A DNA stretch of 64,000 nt from Phycisphaerales bacterium (GTDB taxonomy: Bacteria; Planctomycetota; Phycisphaerae; Phycisphaerales; UBA1924), in the NCBI GenBank assembly GCA_029260395.1, contig JAJDDJ010000009.1, forward strand, positions 372,001 to 436,000, in the 5' to 3' direction. Within the stretch, counting starts at the first letter, position 1. Each line of letters starts with the position of its first letter. Below are positions 17,212-25,769 of this stretch, piece after piece. Below the pieces are notes generated by a model, which was given only the letters and a program-made list of their open reading frames with translations, was not told the DNA's origin and made no database searches. The translations under genes were made by a program, and so were the position numbers.

Positions 17212-19710
17212 GTGCCCAAGGCCCCGCCCAAGCCCGTGCTCGTTTGGATCGGCCGGTTCGCCGAACTCAGCGGCTACGGCTCCGCGGCCCGCACCTACCT
17301 GCAGGTCTGCCGCGAAGCGGGCATTCGCGTGCTCGCGATCGATTCGCAAACCGCACGGGTCGTCGGGCCATCCAGCGGCGTGCCGGTGCAGATTGAACAA
17401 GGCCACGACGGCAGGCTCATCGTGCGTGGTGCCGATCAGGACACGCGGCTGTTCGCGGTGCTCCACGAGACCCCGCCGCACCGCGAGCGGGTGCAGGCCA
17501 GCGGCAGGGTCCGCCTCGCTGGCTACACAGTCTTTGAAACCGATGCGCTGCCACAGGAGTGGCTCGACCACGCGCTCGACTTTGATGAGCTGTGGACCGC
17601 ATCCGAGTTCAACCGCGAAGCGTTCGCATCCTCAGGCGTGCCAGCGCACCTACTGCGAGTGGTGCCGCACGCGATCGATCCCTCGCTCGAATCAGCATCC
17701 GTCGAACCGATGCACATCCCGGGTTCGAAGAAGTTCGTGCTGCTCAGCGTGCTCAGCGCGTTCAACCGCAAGGACGCGGGCGGCCTGCTGCGCGCTTATC
17801 GGCAGGCGTTCACGAGCGCGGACGACGTAACGCTCGTGCTCAAGCTGCGGGCCGGCGTGAACGACGCCGACCTCGAGCGACACGTCTGGGGGCCAGCCAG
17901 GCCCGAGTTCGATCGTGATGATGCCGCCAGTCCTCATGTGATGTTGTTGAAAGAAGACCTCTCCGACGAGCGGATGTGGCAGCTCTACAAGCGTGCCGAT
18001 GCGTGCGTCTCGCTGGAGCGTGGCAAAGGCTGGGATCTGCCCTCGATGGAGGCGATGGCTCTCGGCACCCCGGTGGTGGCGCTGGGGTGGGGCGGCATCA
18101 GCGCGTTCACCGATGAAGGGAGCGCGGTCATCGTCCCGCCGGACAAAGAGCTGGTCGCAGCCGATCCGACGCTGGTCGAGGGGCACACGATGTACGCCGG
18201 CCACCGGTGGGCGACGTTTGCGCCGACGCAAGCCGCCGAGGCGCTTCGGTCGATCTACGACGATGCCGAGCTGCGTACGCGCCTGAGCACCGATGGCCCG
18301 CGATCCGTGCGCGAACGGTGCGCCGGGCCGGTGGTCGCATCGATCATCGAGCGAAGGCTCCGTGAACTGAAGTCCTGCGACTTCCGCAGCGACAAGACCG
18401 CCACGCTCGAAGTCACTCCCAACGGCGTGTTGGCAAGGCCCTCGCCCCAGCCCGTGCAAGTGTTTGGCGAGCGCTGGCCCGGGGTGCGTCCGCCGCACGT
18501 GCCCGAGGCTACGCGGTTGCTCGCGCACCTTCGGCAGGTCAAGACCGTCTCGATCTGGCAACCCAAGCGCAAGCTCGAACGCGTCGAGGCCATGATGGCA
18601 GCCTACCACAGCGCCAAGGGCGCGATCGCCCCCGAGCACGCCGTCGCTCGCGCGTTCGAGGCGTTTGCCCGCATCCCTCGTGCGAACAAGCTCGACAAGC
18701 TCAAGGCCCTGCGCACGCTCGCATCGCAAGAAACCGACCTGCTTTTCGCAGCGTCGGACATGACCGAATCGGACCCGCTTGTGCCCTACAAGCCGGGCGA
18801 GAGCCTCGATGGCTGGACCGCAAGGCGCAAGCAGCTCTGGATCGACACCGGGGGGCTCGCGCCAAGCCCCGAAGAGCGCGCCAGGCTTGCGACGCAGCGC
18901 AACCGCGCCGATGGCCAGAAGATCGTCATCATGGGCAACGCCCCGAGTCTGCGACGGATCAACCTCGATGCGCTCAGGGGCATCCCCACCTTCGCGGCCA
19001 ATCGAATCTACTTGGCGTACGACCAGACTGATTGGCGGCCCACGTACTACACCTGCCTCGACTGGCGCGTCACGCCCGACAACCACCGCGAGATCAGCCG
19101 GCTTTCCCGCAGCACGTTCTTCTTCCCCAACCGGTTCCACGGTCTGCTTCGCACGGGCGAAGATGTGTACTGGTACCATTCGATCAATCGCACCGACCGC
19201 TGGCGTGAGCAATTCGAGACCGATGCAACGCGCGGCGTGCGCGGCCTGGGCACCGTGGTCACCGCGATGCTCCAACTCGCGTGGCACATGGGCTACCGCG
19301 AGTTCATCCTCGTCGGGGTGGACGCGGACTACGCCGTGCCCAAGAGCGTCACGCAGTCGGGCCCCGCGGCTTTCGATACCGGCCAGCGGCTGGAGCTCAC
19401 CAGCACCCGCGACGACGACCACAACCACTTTGACCCGCGCTACTTCGGGGCAGGCAAGAAGTGGCACGACCCCAACGTCGACGAGATGGTCCGCTGCTTT
19501 GCCATCTGCCGAAAGGCGATCGAGGCCCGAGGCGGCCGCATCGTCAACGCCGCTCCCGGCGGCAAGCTCGAAGTATTCGACCGCGTGAACCTCGATGACG
19601 AACTCGGCGTGCGCGCGCTACGCGCCGAGCAGCCGGGCGCGCAGCTCATCGAGCCCGCTGGCACCATCAAGCCCGCCGAGCCCATGGACCCGGACCACCT
19701 TCTCCGGTGA
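17212..19710 (+). CDS. GT4 glycosyltransferase with MptE/Maf-like domain
   Basis: An 832-residue two-domain protein. Residues 1-390 form a GT-B family 4-like transferase: VWIGRFAELSGYGSAART at the start, ELWTASEFNREAF, then SLERGKGWDLPSMEAMALG near 270, which holds the conserved acidic donor-site region. Residues 570-800 are a Rossmann-like domain with IVIMGNAPSLRRINLDAL near 572, RPTYYTCLDWRV and FILVGVDADYAVP, the same family as the VLGNGPSL domains of the preceding giant gene (DUF115/MptE-like, related to flagellin-modifying Maf). The GTG start is 33 bp after the giant's stop with no terminator between, so the two are probably co-transcribed and act on the same glycan. The last 31 codons overlap the convergent DUF167 gene; this tail looks non-conserved. 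Confidence 0.8.
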   Translation: MPKAPPKPVLVWIGRFAELSGYGSAARTYLQVCREAGIRVLAIDSQTARVVGPSSGVPVQIEQGHDGRLIVRGADQDTRLFAVLHETPPHRERVQASGRVRLAGYTVFETDALPQEWLDHALDFDELWTASEFNREAFASSGVPAHLLRVVPHAIDPSLESASVEPMHIPGSKKFVLLSVLSAFNRKDAGGLLRAYRQAFTSADDVTLVLKLRAGVNDADLERHVWGPARPEFDRDDAASPHVMLLKEDLSDERMWQLYKRADACVSLERGKGWDLPSMEAMALGTPVVALGWGGISAFTDEGSAVIVPPDKELVAADPTLVEGHTMYAGHRWATFAPTQAAEALRSIYDDAELRTRLSTDGPRSVRERCAGPVVASIIERRLRELKSCDFRSDKTATLEVTPNGVLARPSPQPVQVFGERWPGVRPPHVPEATRLLAHLRQVKTVSIWQPKRKLERVEAMMAAYHSAKGAIAPEHAVARAFEAFARIPRANKLDKLKALRTLASQETDLLFAASDMTESDPLVPYKPGESLDGWTARRKQLWIDTGGLAPSPEERARLATQRNRADGQKIVIMGNAPSLRRINLDALRGIPTFAANRIYLAYDQTDWRPTYYTCLDWRVTPDNHREISRLSRSTFFFPNRFHGLLRTGEDVYWYHSINRTDRWREQFETDATRGVRGLGTVVTAMLQLAWHMGYREFILVGVDADYAVPKSVTQSGPAAFDTGQRLELTSTRDDDHNHFDPRYFGAGKKWHDPNVDEMVRCFAICRKAIEARGGRIVNAAPGGKLEVFDRVNLDDELGVRALRAEQPGAQLIEPAGTIKPAEPMDPDHLLR

Positions 19711-19911
19711 GGCGTGCCCGCTCTCGATGGTGACCTGTTTTGGCCGCACGCCCAGCGCGGTTGCGATGACAACGCAGATGGCCTTGTTGGCTTTTCCGTT
19801 CTCAGGCGGCGCACAGATGCGTACCTTGAGCCGATCACCGCCGGGCATCGCCAGCACGCCCGCGATCTTGTCATTGGATGCTCCGGGCACCGCCTTGACG
19901 CGGATCAGCAT
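19618..19911 (-). CDS. DUF167 (YggU-like) protein
   Basis: A 97-residue member of the DUF167/YggU family, small alpha/beta proteins of unknown function. The family hallmarks are present: VKAVPGASNDKIAG at the start, LKVRICAPPENGKANKAI in the middle and VTIESGHASPEKVVRV near the end. The start is ATG 19911 behind GAGGG. It sits 20 bp after the DNA methyltransferase stop on the same strand and is probably co-transcribed with it. Its 3' end overlaps the convergent glycosyltransferase gene by 93 bp, an unusually long antisense overlap. Confidence 0.82.
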   Translation of the reverse strand: MLIRVKAVPGASNDKIAGVLAMPGGDRLKVRICAPPENGKANKAICVVIATALGVRPKQVTIESGHASPEKVVRVHGLGGLDGASGLDELRARLLGA

Positions 19912-19931
19912 GTCGCCCTCACGTTGCTCGA

Positions 19932-20840
19932 TCACTTGGCAGTGACCCGCTTGGTGCGCGGCCCGGTCTTGCGCCGGTTCGGATGGATCGCGCTGCTCAC
20001 GCCCTTGAGCACGCCCTTGCGGATCATCCCAGCTTCGATTCGTTCCGCTGCCCGCAGCGCGTTCTCGTTGCTGAATTCCGTGCCGACAAACAGCCTGCCG
20101 TGCTCGCGCGCCACCACGCCAGTCGTGCCGCTGCCCGTGAACGGATCGAGCACCACATTGCCCGGGTTCGAGCAGCTCAGGATCACCCGCTCCAGATACA
20201 CCTCGGGCAGCTGGTTGTCGTGGTAGCCCCGACGCTCTTTGTTGTTGCCCTGCACGCGGCCCCAGTACTCGCCGTACCACACATCCATCGGCACGCGCAG
20301 CCCCGCGGGCATGCCGTCGCGCTTCGATTCGGTCCGCGGGTCGCCGTAAATCGCGCGCCGGTCGGAGGTCTCCAGAATCGGCTCGGCGTTCCATGTGCGC
20401 TCGCCGCCGGGTTTCACAAAGTACAGCGCGTGGACCTTCGAGTTGATGAATCGGCCCTTGGTATTCTGCCCGAACCGGTAGTGCCACACGCACCAGTTGA
20501 TCAGCTTCATCCCGAGCTTCCGTTTGCAGTAGACGACGATCTCGGCAGCCCAGTCGTCGGGGATGTTGATCCACATCGCCCCGCCCGCGCGCAGCCCGTC
20601 GTGGCACCGACGGATCCACTCCTCGGTGAACTCGACGTACTCGGCCTCGGGCATCGAGTCGTCCCACTGGTCGTACGCCCGGCTCCAGTTGAACGGCGGG
20701 TCGGCGAACACCAGATCGACCTTGCCCGCGCGCACCTCGGGGATCTCGCTGAGCATCCCCCGGCAGTCGCCCACCCATATCCTGGCCCGGCCGAGCTGGC
20801 CCTTCTTGTTGATGCTGTGGGTGGGGGGTGTGCGTGGCAT
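19932..20840 (-). CDS. solitary DNA adenine/cytosine-N4 methyltransferase
   Basis: A 302-residue amino-methyltransferase. The catalytic motif IV is ADPPFNWS (DPPF at 47-50) and the AdoMet motif I comes later as DPFTGSGTTG (232-241). This order places it in the beta class with CcrM-like and many N4-cytosine/N6-adenine enzymes. Motif HYRFGQNTKGRF and the basic C-terminal tail (RRKTGPRTKR) probably contact DNA. No restriction endonuclease or specificity subunit is adjacent, so a regulatory or orphan role is likelier than restriction. ATG 20840 is preceded by GGAGG. The target site cannot be read from the sequence. Confidence 0.85.
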   Translation of the reverse strand: MPRTPPTHSINKKGQLGRARIWVGDCRGMLSEIPEVRAGKVDLVFADPPFNWSRAYDQWDDSMPEAEYVEFTEEWIRRCHDGLRAGGAMWINIPDDWAAEIVVYCKRKLGMKLINWCVWHYRFGQNTKGRFINSKVHALYFVKPGGERTWNAEPILETSDRRAIYGDPRTESKRDGMPAGLRVPMDVWYGEYWGRVQGNNKERRGYHDNQLPEVYLERVILSCSNPGNVVLDPFTGSGTTGVVAREHGRLFVGTEFSNENALRAAERIEAGMIRKGVLKGVSSAIHPNRRKTGPRTKRVTAK

Positions 20841-20962
20841 GAAGCCTCCACGGTAGCGCCAACCAGATCATCGCGCAACGGTCGCGCGCTGTTCGGTAAG
20901 TACTTGGCGCGGGGCGGTTAGACTTGGCCTGCCAGTGGGTGCTGGCCCGCAAGGAGAACCCG

Positions 20963-21676
20963 ATGACAACGTTCGCGATTCCCACGCTCCTGTTCGCCGC
21001 CCTGGGCCTCGTGCTCTGGTCGGTGCCGGCGAGCGCGACCGACGACAAGCGCGCCACGCTGCTGCCCGAGCTTGAGGAGTACGTCAAGGCACGCACCGCC
21101 GAGTTCGACCAGATACCAACCGAGCGGCGCGAATCGCTCGGCAGACTGACCGCGTACGTGCGCGCCTCCATCGACGCGGGCGAGCCCGTCTACCTGAGTT
21201 TCATCTGCACGCACAACAGCCGGCGCAGCCACATGGCCCAGCTTTGGGCGCAGGCGGCGGCCACCTGGTACGACCTGCCGGGTGTTCGCACCTACTCGGG
21301 GGGCATGGAGTCGACCGCGTTCGACCCGCGAGCCGTCCAGGCGATGCAGCGGGCCGGGTTCGAGACGCTCCGCACGACCGACGACTTCAACCCGATCTAC
21401 CACGTGCGGTATTCGCCCTACCTGCCCCCGATGACGTGCTTCAGCAAGAAGTGCGATTCAGCGCCCAACCCGCGCGACAGCTTCGCTGCGGTCATGGTCT
21501 GCTCGGACGCCGACGAGGCCTGCCCGGCGGTGCTCGGGGCCGAGGCGCGCATCAGCCTGCCGTTTGTTGACCCCAAAGCCAGCGACGGCATGCCGAACGA
21601 GGCCACGACCTATGACGAACGCTGCGCGCAGATCGCCCGCGAACTGCTCTGGGTGATGAGCAAGGTGGCGGAGTAG
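20963..21676 (+). CDS. exported ArsC-like / LMW phosphatase-like protein
   Basis: A 237-residue protein with a signal peptide (1-26, ending VPASA). A pre-domain helix precedes the phosphate-binding loop ICTHNSRRSHMAQ, a CX5R motif with Cys82 and Arg88, as in low-molecular-weight tyrosine phosphatases and thioredoxin-coupled arsenate reductases. Two further cysteines in VCSDADEACP (Cys180, Cys187) reproduce the CX6C pair that relays the disulfide in pI258-type ArsC, so the reductase chemistry seems intact. Export would place it in the periplasm, where a thioredoxin partner is not obvious; the physiological substrate is therefore uncertain. The start is ATG 20963 with AAGGAG at six bases. It is convergent with thymidylate kinase, 27 bp away. 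Confidence 0.8.
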   Translation: MTTFAIPTLLFAALGLVLWSVPASATDDKRATLLPELEEYVKARTAEFDQIPTERRESLGRLTAYVRASIDAGEPVYLSFICTHNSRRSHMAQLWAQAAATWYDLPGVRTYSGGMESTAFDPRAVQAMQRAGFETLRTTDDFNPIYHVRYSPYLPPMTCFSKKCDSAPNPRDSFAAVMVCSDADEACPAVLGAEARISLPFVDPKASDGMPNEATTYDERCAQIARELLWVMSKVAE

Positions 21677-21703
21677 GGGCCACAAGGGAGAGGGGAATGG
21701 TCG

Positions 21704-22372
21704 CTATCCAAGTCGCTCGATGATGCTCGCGATCGCGAGGGCGTAGACATCGTCCGCCTCGCCGCGCGCATCGATCACGGCGTACCGCTCGGGCCACCGC
21801 TCGGCCTGTTCGAGGTATCCCTGGCGAACTCTGGCGTGGAACTCGGCGTCCTTGTCCTCGATGCGGTCGGCGAACAGGCTCGGGCCGGCATCGGGCTTGG
21901 ACCGCCTGCGCACGGGCGCACCGGTAAGTCGGGCGGTGCGGGTGCGTTCATCGACGTCGAAGATCAGTGTGAGGCTCGGCTCGACACCTCGCAGCGCGAC
22001 CCTGCCAACGGCGACGATGTCTTCGAACGCGATGCCGCCAGCAGTGCCCTGGTACGCAAGGGTCGAAGATAGAAACCGGTCGGCCAGCACCAGCTCGCCT
22101 CGGGCCAGGGCTGGGGCGATCTCTTGGGCGCACAGCTGGGCCCGGCTGGCCATGTAGAGCATCACCTCGGTGGCGGCGGTCATGGCCTCGTGCTCGCGGT
22201 CGAGCAGCACGTCTCGGATGGCCTCGCCGATGGGCGTGCCGCCCGGCTCGCGGACCCGGCAGACGCTCACCCCGGCTTGCTCGGCGGCCACGGCGAAGCG
22301 ATCGAGCTGGGTGGATTTGCCGCTGCCGTCGGGCCCGTCAAAGACCAGAAACCGTCCACCCAGTGTTTGCAT
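21704..22372 (-). CDS. tmk: thymidylate kinase
   Basis: A 222-residue dTMP kinase that makes dTDP for DNA synthesis. The P-loop is FDGPDGSGKSTQLDRF at the N terminus, followed by the dTMP-binding VREPGGTPIGEAIRDVLL and ADRFLSSTLAYQG (DR-S/Y motif). The lid region carries TGAPVRRRSKPDAG. ATG 22372 gives the normal short lead of a few residues before the core strand; a GTG at 22396 in the same frame would add eight residues and cannot be excluded. The gene is divergent from the lipoprotein phosphoesterase. Confidence 0.95.
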   Translation of the reverse strand: MQTLGGRFLVFDGPDGSGKSTQLDRFAVAAEQAGVSVCRVREPGGTPIGEAIRDVLLDREHEAMTAATEVMLYMASRAQLCAQEIAPALARGELVLADRFLSSTLAYQGTAGGIAFEDIVAVGRVALRGVEPSLTLIFDVDERTRTARLTGAPVRRRSKPDAGPSLFADRIEDKDAEFHARVRQGYLEQAERWPERYAVIDARGEADDVYALAIASIIERLG

Positions 22373-22499
22373 CCAGTTGGGGTCTTCCGTGGGCACGGCC
22401 GAGTGTACGGAGCGCCGACCATCCTGTGGGAATTCGGTTTGACATGAAATGAGCGCCCACCGAGTGTTGCTCGTTCGCTCGGGCGGTTACCTTGCGGGC

Positions 22500-24518
22500 A
22501 TGACCCACCGACTCTGCATCGCGACGCTCTCGATCGTGCTGGCTGCATGCCTAGCCGGCGGCCAGGACGACCCTGTCAACCTTATCCACGACCGGCACAA
22601 GCACCACCACAACGAGCCACACCCGACGGTGGTGGACGATCAGCGGTTCGTAACCGATCGGGATTCGCCGGTGGTGCTGCCGCTGCCAGCAGAGAAGGAC
22701 GCGTTCACGTTCGTGGTGTACGGCGACCGCACCGGCGGGCCGGACGACGGCGTGAACATTCTTGCGGACGCCGTCCGCGACACCAACCTGCTCGAGCCGG
22801 ACCTGGTGATGACCGTGGGCGACCTGATCAACGGGTACAACGAATCGCCCCGGTGGATGGAGCAGATGCGAGAGTTCAAGGGCATCATGGACGAGCTGCT
22901 GTGCCCGTGGTTCCCGGTCGCGGGCAACCACGATGTGTACTGGCGCGGCCCACAGGGGCTCAAGCCCGAGGGCGAGCACGACGCGAACTACGAGATGCAC
23001 TTCGGCCCGCTGTGGTACGCGTTCGAGCACAAGAACTCGTGGTTCGTCGCGCTCTACACCGACGAGGGCAACCCAGAGACCGGGGAGAAAAACTTCTCCA
23101 AGCCCGAGTCGCAGCAGATGAGCCCCGAGCAGTTTGAGTGGCTCGATGCAACGCTTACCAAAGCCGCTGGCGCCGACCACGTGTTCATCTTTCTGCACCA
23201 TCCGCGGTGGCTCAAGGGTGGGTACGGCAACGACTGGGACAGCGTGCACGACCGGCTCGTCGAGGCGGGCAACGTGTCGGCGGTATTCGCGGGCCACATC
23301 CACAGGATGCGCCACGACGGGCCGTTCAACGGGATCGAGTACGTCACGCTGGCCACCGTCGGCGGCGGGCAGAGCGGGCTCAGCCCCGACGCGGGGTACC
23401 TGCACCACTTCAACGTGATCACCGTGCGTAAGGACCAGATCGCGATGGCGTCGCTGCCGGTGGGCGAGGTGCAGGACGTGCGCGCGCTCACAGGCGAATT
23501 GAGCGACGAGGTAGGTCGCCTGGCGCGAGGCGGGGTCGTGATCGACTCCGAACTCGAACTCCTGGCCGACGGCAGCGCGGAGGGTGCCTTCACGCTCACT
23601 CTGAGGAATCCAACGACCCGGCCCGTCGAAGCCAGCATCGAGCCCGCAAGCGCCGACAGCCGGTGGAGGTTCACGCCCGACCATGCGCACGCCACGCTCG
23701 AGCCCGGCAGCGAACAGACACTCGCGGTCAGCGCCCGCCGCATGGGCAACGCCTCGGCGAGCACCATCGATGATGCCCTTCGGCTACCAGAGGCGGTGGT
23801 GAACCTCGATTACTTGGCCGAGGATTTCCGGTACGCCGTGCCTGAGAGGCGCGTCGCGGTACCGGTGCGTGTGCAGCTCGACCCGCCGGCTCAGCCCGCG
23901 ACGGAGCGGGCGCTGCGCACGGGCGGCGAATCGGTCGCGACGGTAGGCGCCGAGCAGATCAAGCTCCCGCAAGGGCCGTTCACGCTCGAGTGCTGGATGC
24001 GTGCGGATTCGTTCGGCCGGCGGGTGGGCCTCGTCGCCAAGACGGAGAACTCGGAGTACGGCTTCTTCGTGAGTGGCGGCACGCCTAGCTTCAGCGCGCA
24101 CATCGGGGGCCGGTACGTCGAGCCCGAGAGTGCAACCAAGCTTGAACCGGGCCGGTGGTACCACCTCGCGGGGGTGTACGACGGGAGCGCCGTCAAGCTG
24201 TACGTCGATGGCGTGGAGGTGGGGTCCGTTTCTCGTACCGGCGAGCGCACGGTCAACGAGTTTCCGTTGGTCATCGGTGGCGATGTCGACGGCAACGGCC
24301 AGCCGACATCGGCATTCGACGGCGTGATCGACGAAGTACGGCTCTCGGCGGGCGCGGTCTACTCCAGCCAGTTCGAGCCGCAGCGCAGGCTTGAGCGCAC
24401 CGACTCGACCGTGCTGTTGCTGCACATGGACGGCGCGCAGGGGCCGTACCTGTTTGATAGTTCATCAAATGGCGCGCACGCGACGATGCAAGGTGGGGCA
24501 GCCATCGTCGAGCCTTAG
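22500..24518 (+). CDS. lipoprotein metallophosphoesterase with LamG domain
   Basis: A 672-residue exported protein. Residues 1-17 form a lipoprotein signal with lipobox LAAC, so it is probably lipid-anchored. A His-rich stretch (HDRHKHHHNEPH) follows. Residues 65-330 are a calcineurin-like phosphoesterase: VVYGDRTGG, MTVGDLINGY, VAGNHDVYW, FLHHPRWL and FAGHIHRM supply the usual metal ligands, although the first motif has Arg where many have His. After a beta-sandwich-like linker, residues 490-672 form a concanavalin/LamG-like domain (FTLECWMRADSF, RWYHLAGVYDGSAVKLYVDG, GVIDEVRLS). The likely role is hydrolysis of a phosphoester on a carbohydrate-bound or surface substrate. The start at 22500 is preferred to 22449 because it begins the lipoprotein signal. 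The stop overlaps the convergent prepilin-like gene by four bases. Confidence 0.85.
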   Translation: MTHRLCIATLSIVLAACLAGGQDDPVNLIHDRHKHHHNEPHPTVVDDQRFVTDRDSPVVLPLPAEKDAFTFVVYGDRTGGPDDGVNILADAVRDTNLLEPDLVMTVGDLINGYNESPRWMEQMREFKGIMDELLCPWFPVAGNHDVYWRGPQGLKPEGEHDANYEMHFGPLWYAFEHKNSWFVALYTDEGNPETGEKNFSKPESQQMSPEQFEWLDATLTKAAGADHVFIFLHHPRWLKGGYGNDWDSVHDRLVEAGNVSAVFAGHIHRMRHDGPFNGIEYVTLATVGGGQSGLSPDAGYLHHFNVITVRKDQIAMASLPVGEVQDVRALTGELSDEVGRLARGGVVIDSELELLADGSAEGAFTLTLRNPTTRPVEASIEPASADSRWRFTPDHAHATLEPGSEQTLAVSARRMGNASASTIDDALRLPEAVVNLDYLAEDFRYAVPERRVAVPVRVQLDPPAQPATERALRTGGESVATVGAEQIKLPQGPFTLECWMRADSFGRRVGLVAKTENSEYGFFVSGGTPSFSAHIGGRYVEPESATKLEPGRWYHLAGVYDGSAVKLYVDGVEVGSVSRTGERTVNEFPLVIGGDVDGNGQPTSAFDGVIDEVRLSAGAVYSSQFEPQRRLERTDSTVLLLHMDGAQGPYLFDSSSNGAHATMQGGAAIVEP

Positions 24519-25339
24519 CGTCCCTGCTTGTTACCCGGGTTGCACCAGAGCGCGTTGCGTTTGGGTTCGTCAAAGGCGAGACGGTCGAAGTCGCTGCGGA
24601 GAATCCAGACGACCGAGCCATCGACTCGGCCCACGGTTGTGCCCTGGCCGTGCCGGTCGCTGATGCCCTCGGTTGGAAAGCTGGACCCGTCGTTCCAAGG
24701 GGCTCCCGAGCGGCCTTCGAGGTCTTCGTCGGTATCCCAGAGGATGACAGAGTTGGGTAGGAACAGGTCTACGCGATAGGAGACATCCCGCCGTCCGTAG
24801 CTTCGGACAGCGCCGTTGACGACGTAGCTGGTGATGCGCTCGGTGCCGCGCCACTCGGTCTGGTTGCGGTGCGAGGGGCATCGGAAGATGTCTGCCACCG
24901 GGTCTTTCAAGAGCGACCCGGGCGCGGCGGCCGCGGGTGGTTGGCCGTCGACGAGGTAGGGCTGCCCGCCGAGGTAGTCCCATGTGGAGCCGGTTGCAGG
25001 TCCGGCGGGCGGGGTGTTCTCATCGCCTACGGCGTGTGCGAACAGGCCATCGTCGAGCAGCCAGCCGCGCGGGCGCTGGCCGGTGTTGGAGTAAGCCGGT
25101 CGGCGGCCCCAATTGGGATCGGGCAGCACGTCCTTGAAATCGTTGGCGTAGGTCATGAAGGCGGTGAGCAGCGAACGCTGCTGGACATCACAGGTGGTGC
25201 GCCGCGCGGCGTCACGGGCCTTGCCGAGCGCTGGTAGCAGGATGCCAATGAGCAGCGCGATGATCGCGATGACGACCAGCAACTCGATGAGTGTGAAGCC
25301 TGGGCGGCTGCGGCGCGGGGCGGCGGGTGTGGGCATCAT
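24515..25339 (-). CDS. prepilin-like protein, H-x9-DG type
   Basis: A 274-residue protein with a type IV prepilin-like N-terminal signal: [20 protein letters not shown], cleaved after Gly, then the helix [18 protein letters not shown]. The globular part ends in RHGQGTTVGRVDGS, the His-x9-Asp-Gly motif typical of the large planctomycete family of solitary pseudopilins. The processing site suits a type II secretion or type IV pilus prepilin peptidase, which is not in this window. AGGAGA precedes two consecutive ATG codons at 25339 and 25336. Its role in the envelope is unknown. Confidence 0.85.
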   Translation of the reverse strand: MMPTPAAPRRSRPGFTLIELLVVIAIIALLIGILLPALGKARDAARRTTCDVQQRSLLTAFMTYANDFKDVLPDPNWGRRPAYSNTGQRPRGWLLDDGLFAHAVGDENTPPAGPATGSTWDYLGGQPYLVDGQPPAAAAPGSLLKDPVADIFRCPSHRNQTEWRGTERITSYVVNGAVRSYGRRDVSYRVDLFLPNSVILWDTDEDLEGRSGAPWNDGSSFPTEGISDRHGQGTTVGRVDGSVVWILRSDFDRLAFDEPKRNALWCNPGNKQGR

Positions 25340-25495
25340 TCTCTCCTGTGCGGTGGGACAGAGTTGGCCGACGCGATCACGCGGCGCACTCCGACCTTTC
25401 TTCGGCGGCGAGTGTTGAGCTTCTGCAAAGTCGGGCACCCGAGGTGTGATGCAAGGCGTGAATTGCGCCTCGTATTGAAAGTGGTCAGCTCTCGG

Positions 25496-25762
25496 ATGCC
25501 CGCTCAGCCGTGGACCGGGCGGCGCGTTCGTCGGTGCCTTGTGCTGGTGGCCATGGCGATGCTCGTGCCGCCCGTCACGGTGGGGGTTGCGTTAGCGTTC
25601 CGCTACGAGACGTCGGCCCGCGAGTGGCTGGGGCTCATGGGCCTCATCAGGCCGGTGAGCTTCATGCGGTTCGTGCCGATCTTCCCGTTTGAGCGTCAAG
25701 CCAACCGTGCCGCGTGGGCGAAAGACCTTCGCAGCAAGTTTGATACGCCGACGGGTCGCTGA
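25496..25762 (+). CDS. small membrane protein, unknown
   Basis: A possible 88-residue protein with an Arg-rich start (TGRRVRRCL) and one clear membrane helix (VLVAMAMLVPPVTVGVALAF), then a basic C-terminal region. It lies divergent from the prepilin-like gene and 7 bp from the convergent DoxX stop. I do not recognise the family. The open frame starts at 25364, but the earlier part would overlap the promoter region of the prepilin-like gene; ATG 25496 is my choice. Support is the length, the hydrophobic helix and the gap it fills. Confidence 0.5.
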   Translation: MPAQPWTGRRVRRCLVLVAMAMLVPPVTVGVALAFRYETSAREWLGLMGLIRPVSFMRFVPIFPFERQANRAAWAKDLRSKFDTPTGR

Positions 25763-25769
25763 GGCGCGA

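Noticed and set aside
17692..19467. 591-residue minus-strand ORF
   Set aside because: Antisense shadow of the GT4-MptE gene.
19618..21171. 517-residue ORF as a fusion protein ending in DUF167
   Set aside because: Only the last 97 residues are conserved; the rest is another frame of the methyltransferase and the ArsC-like gene.
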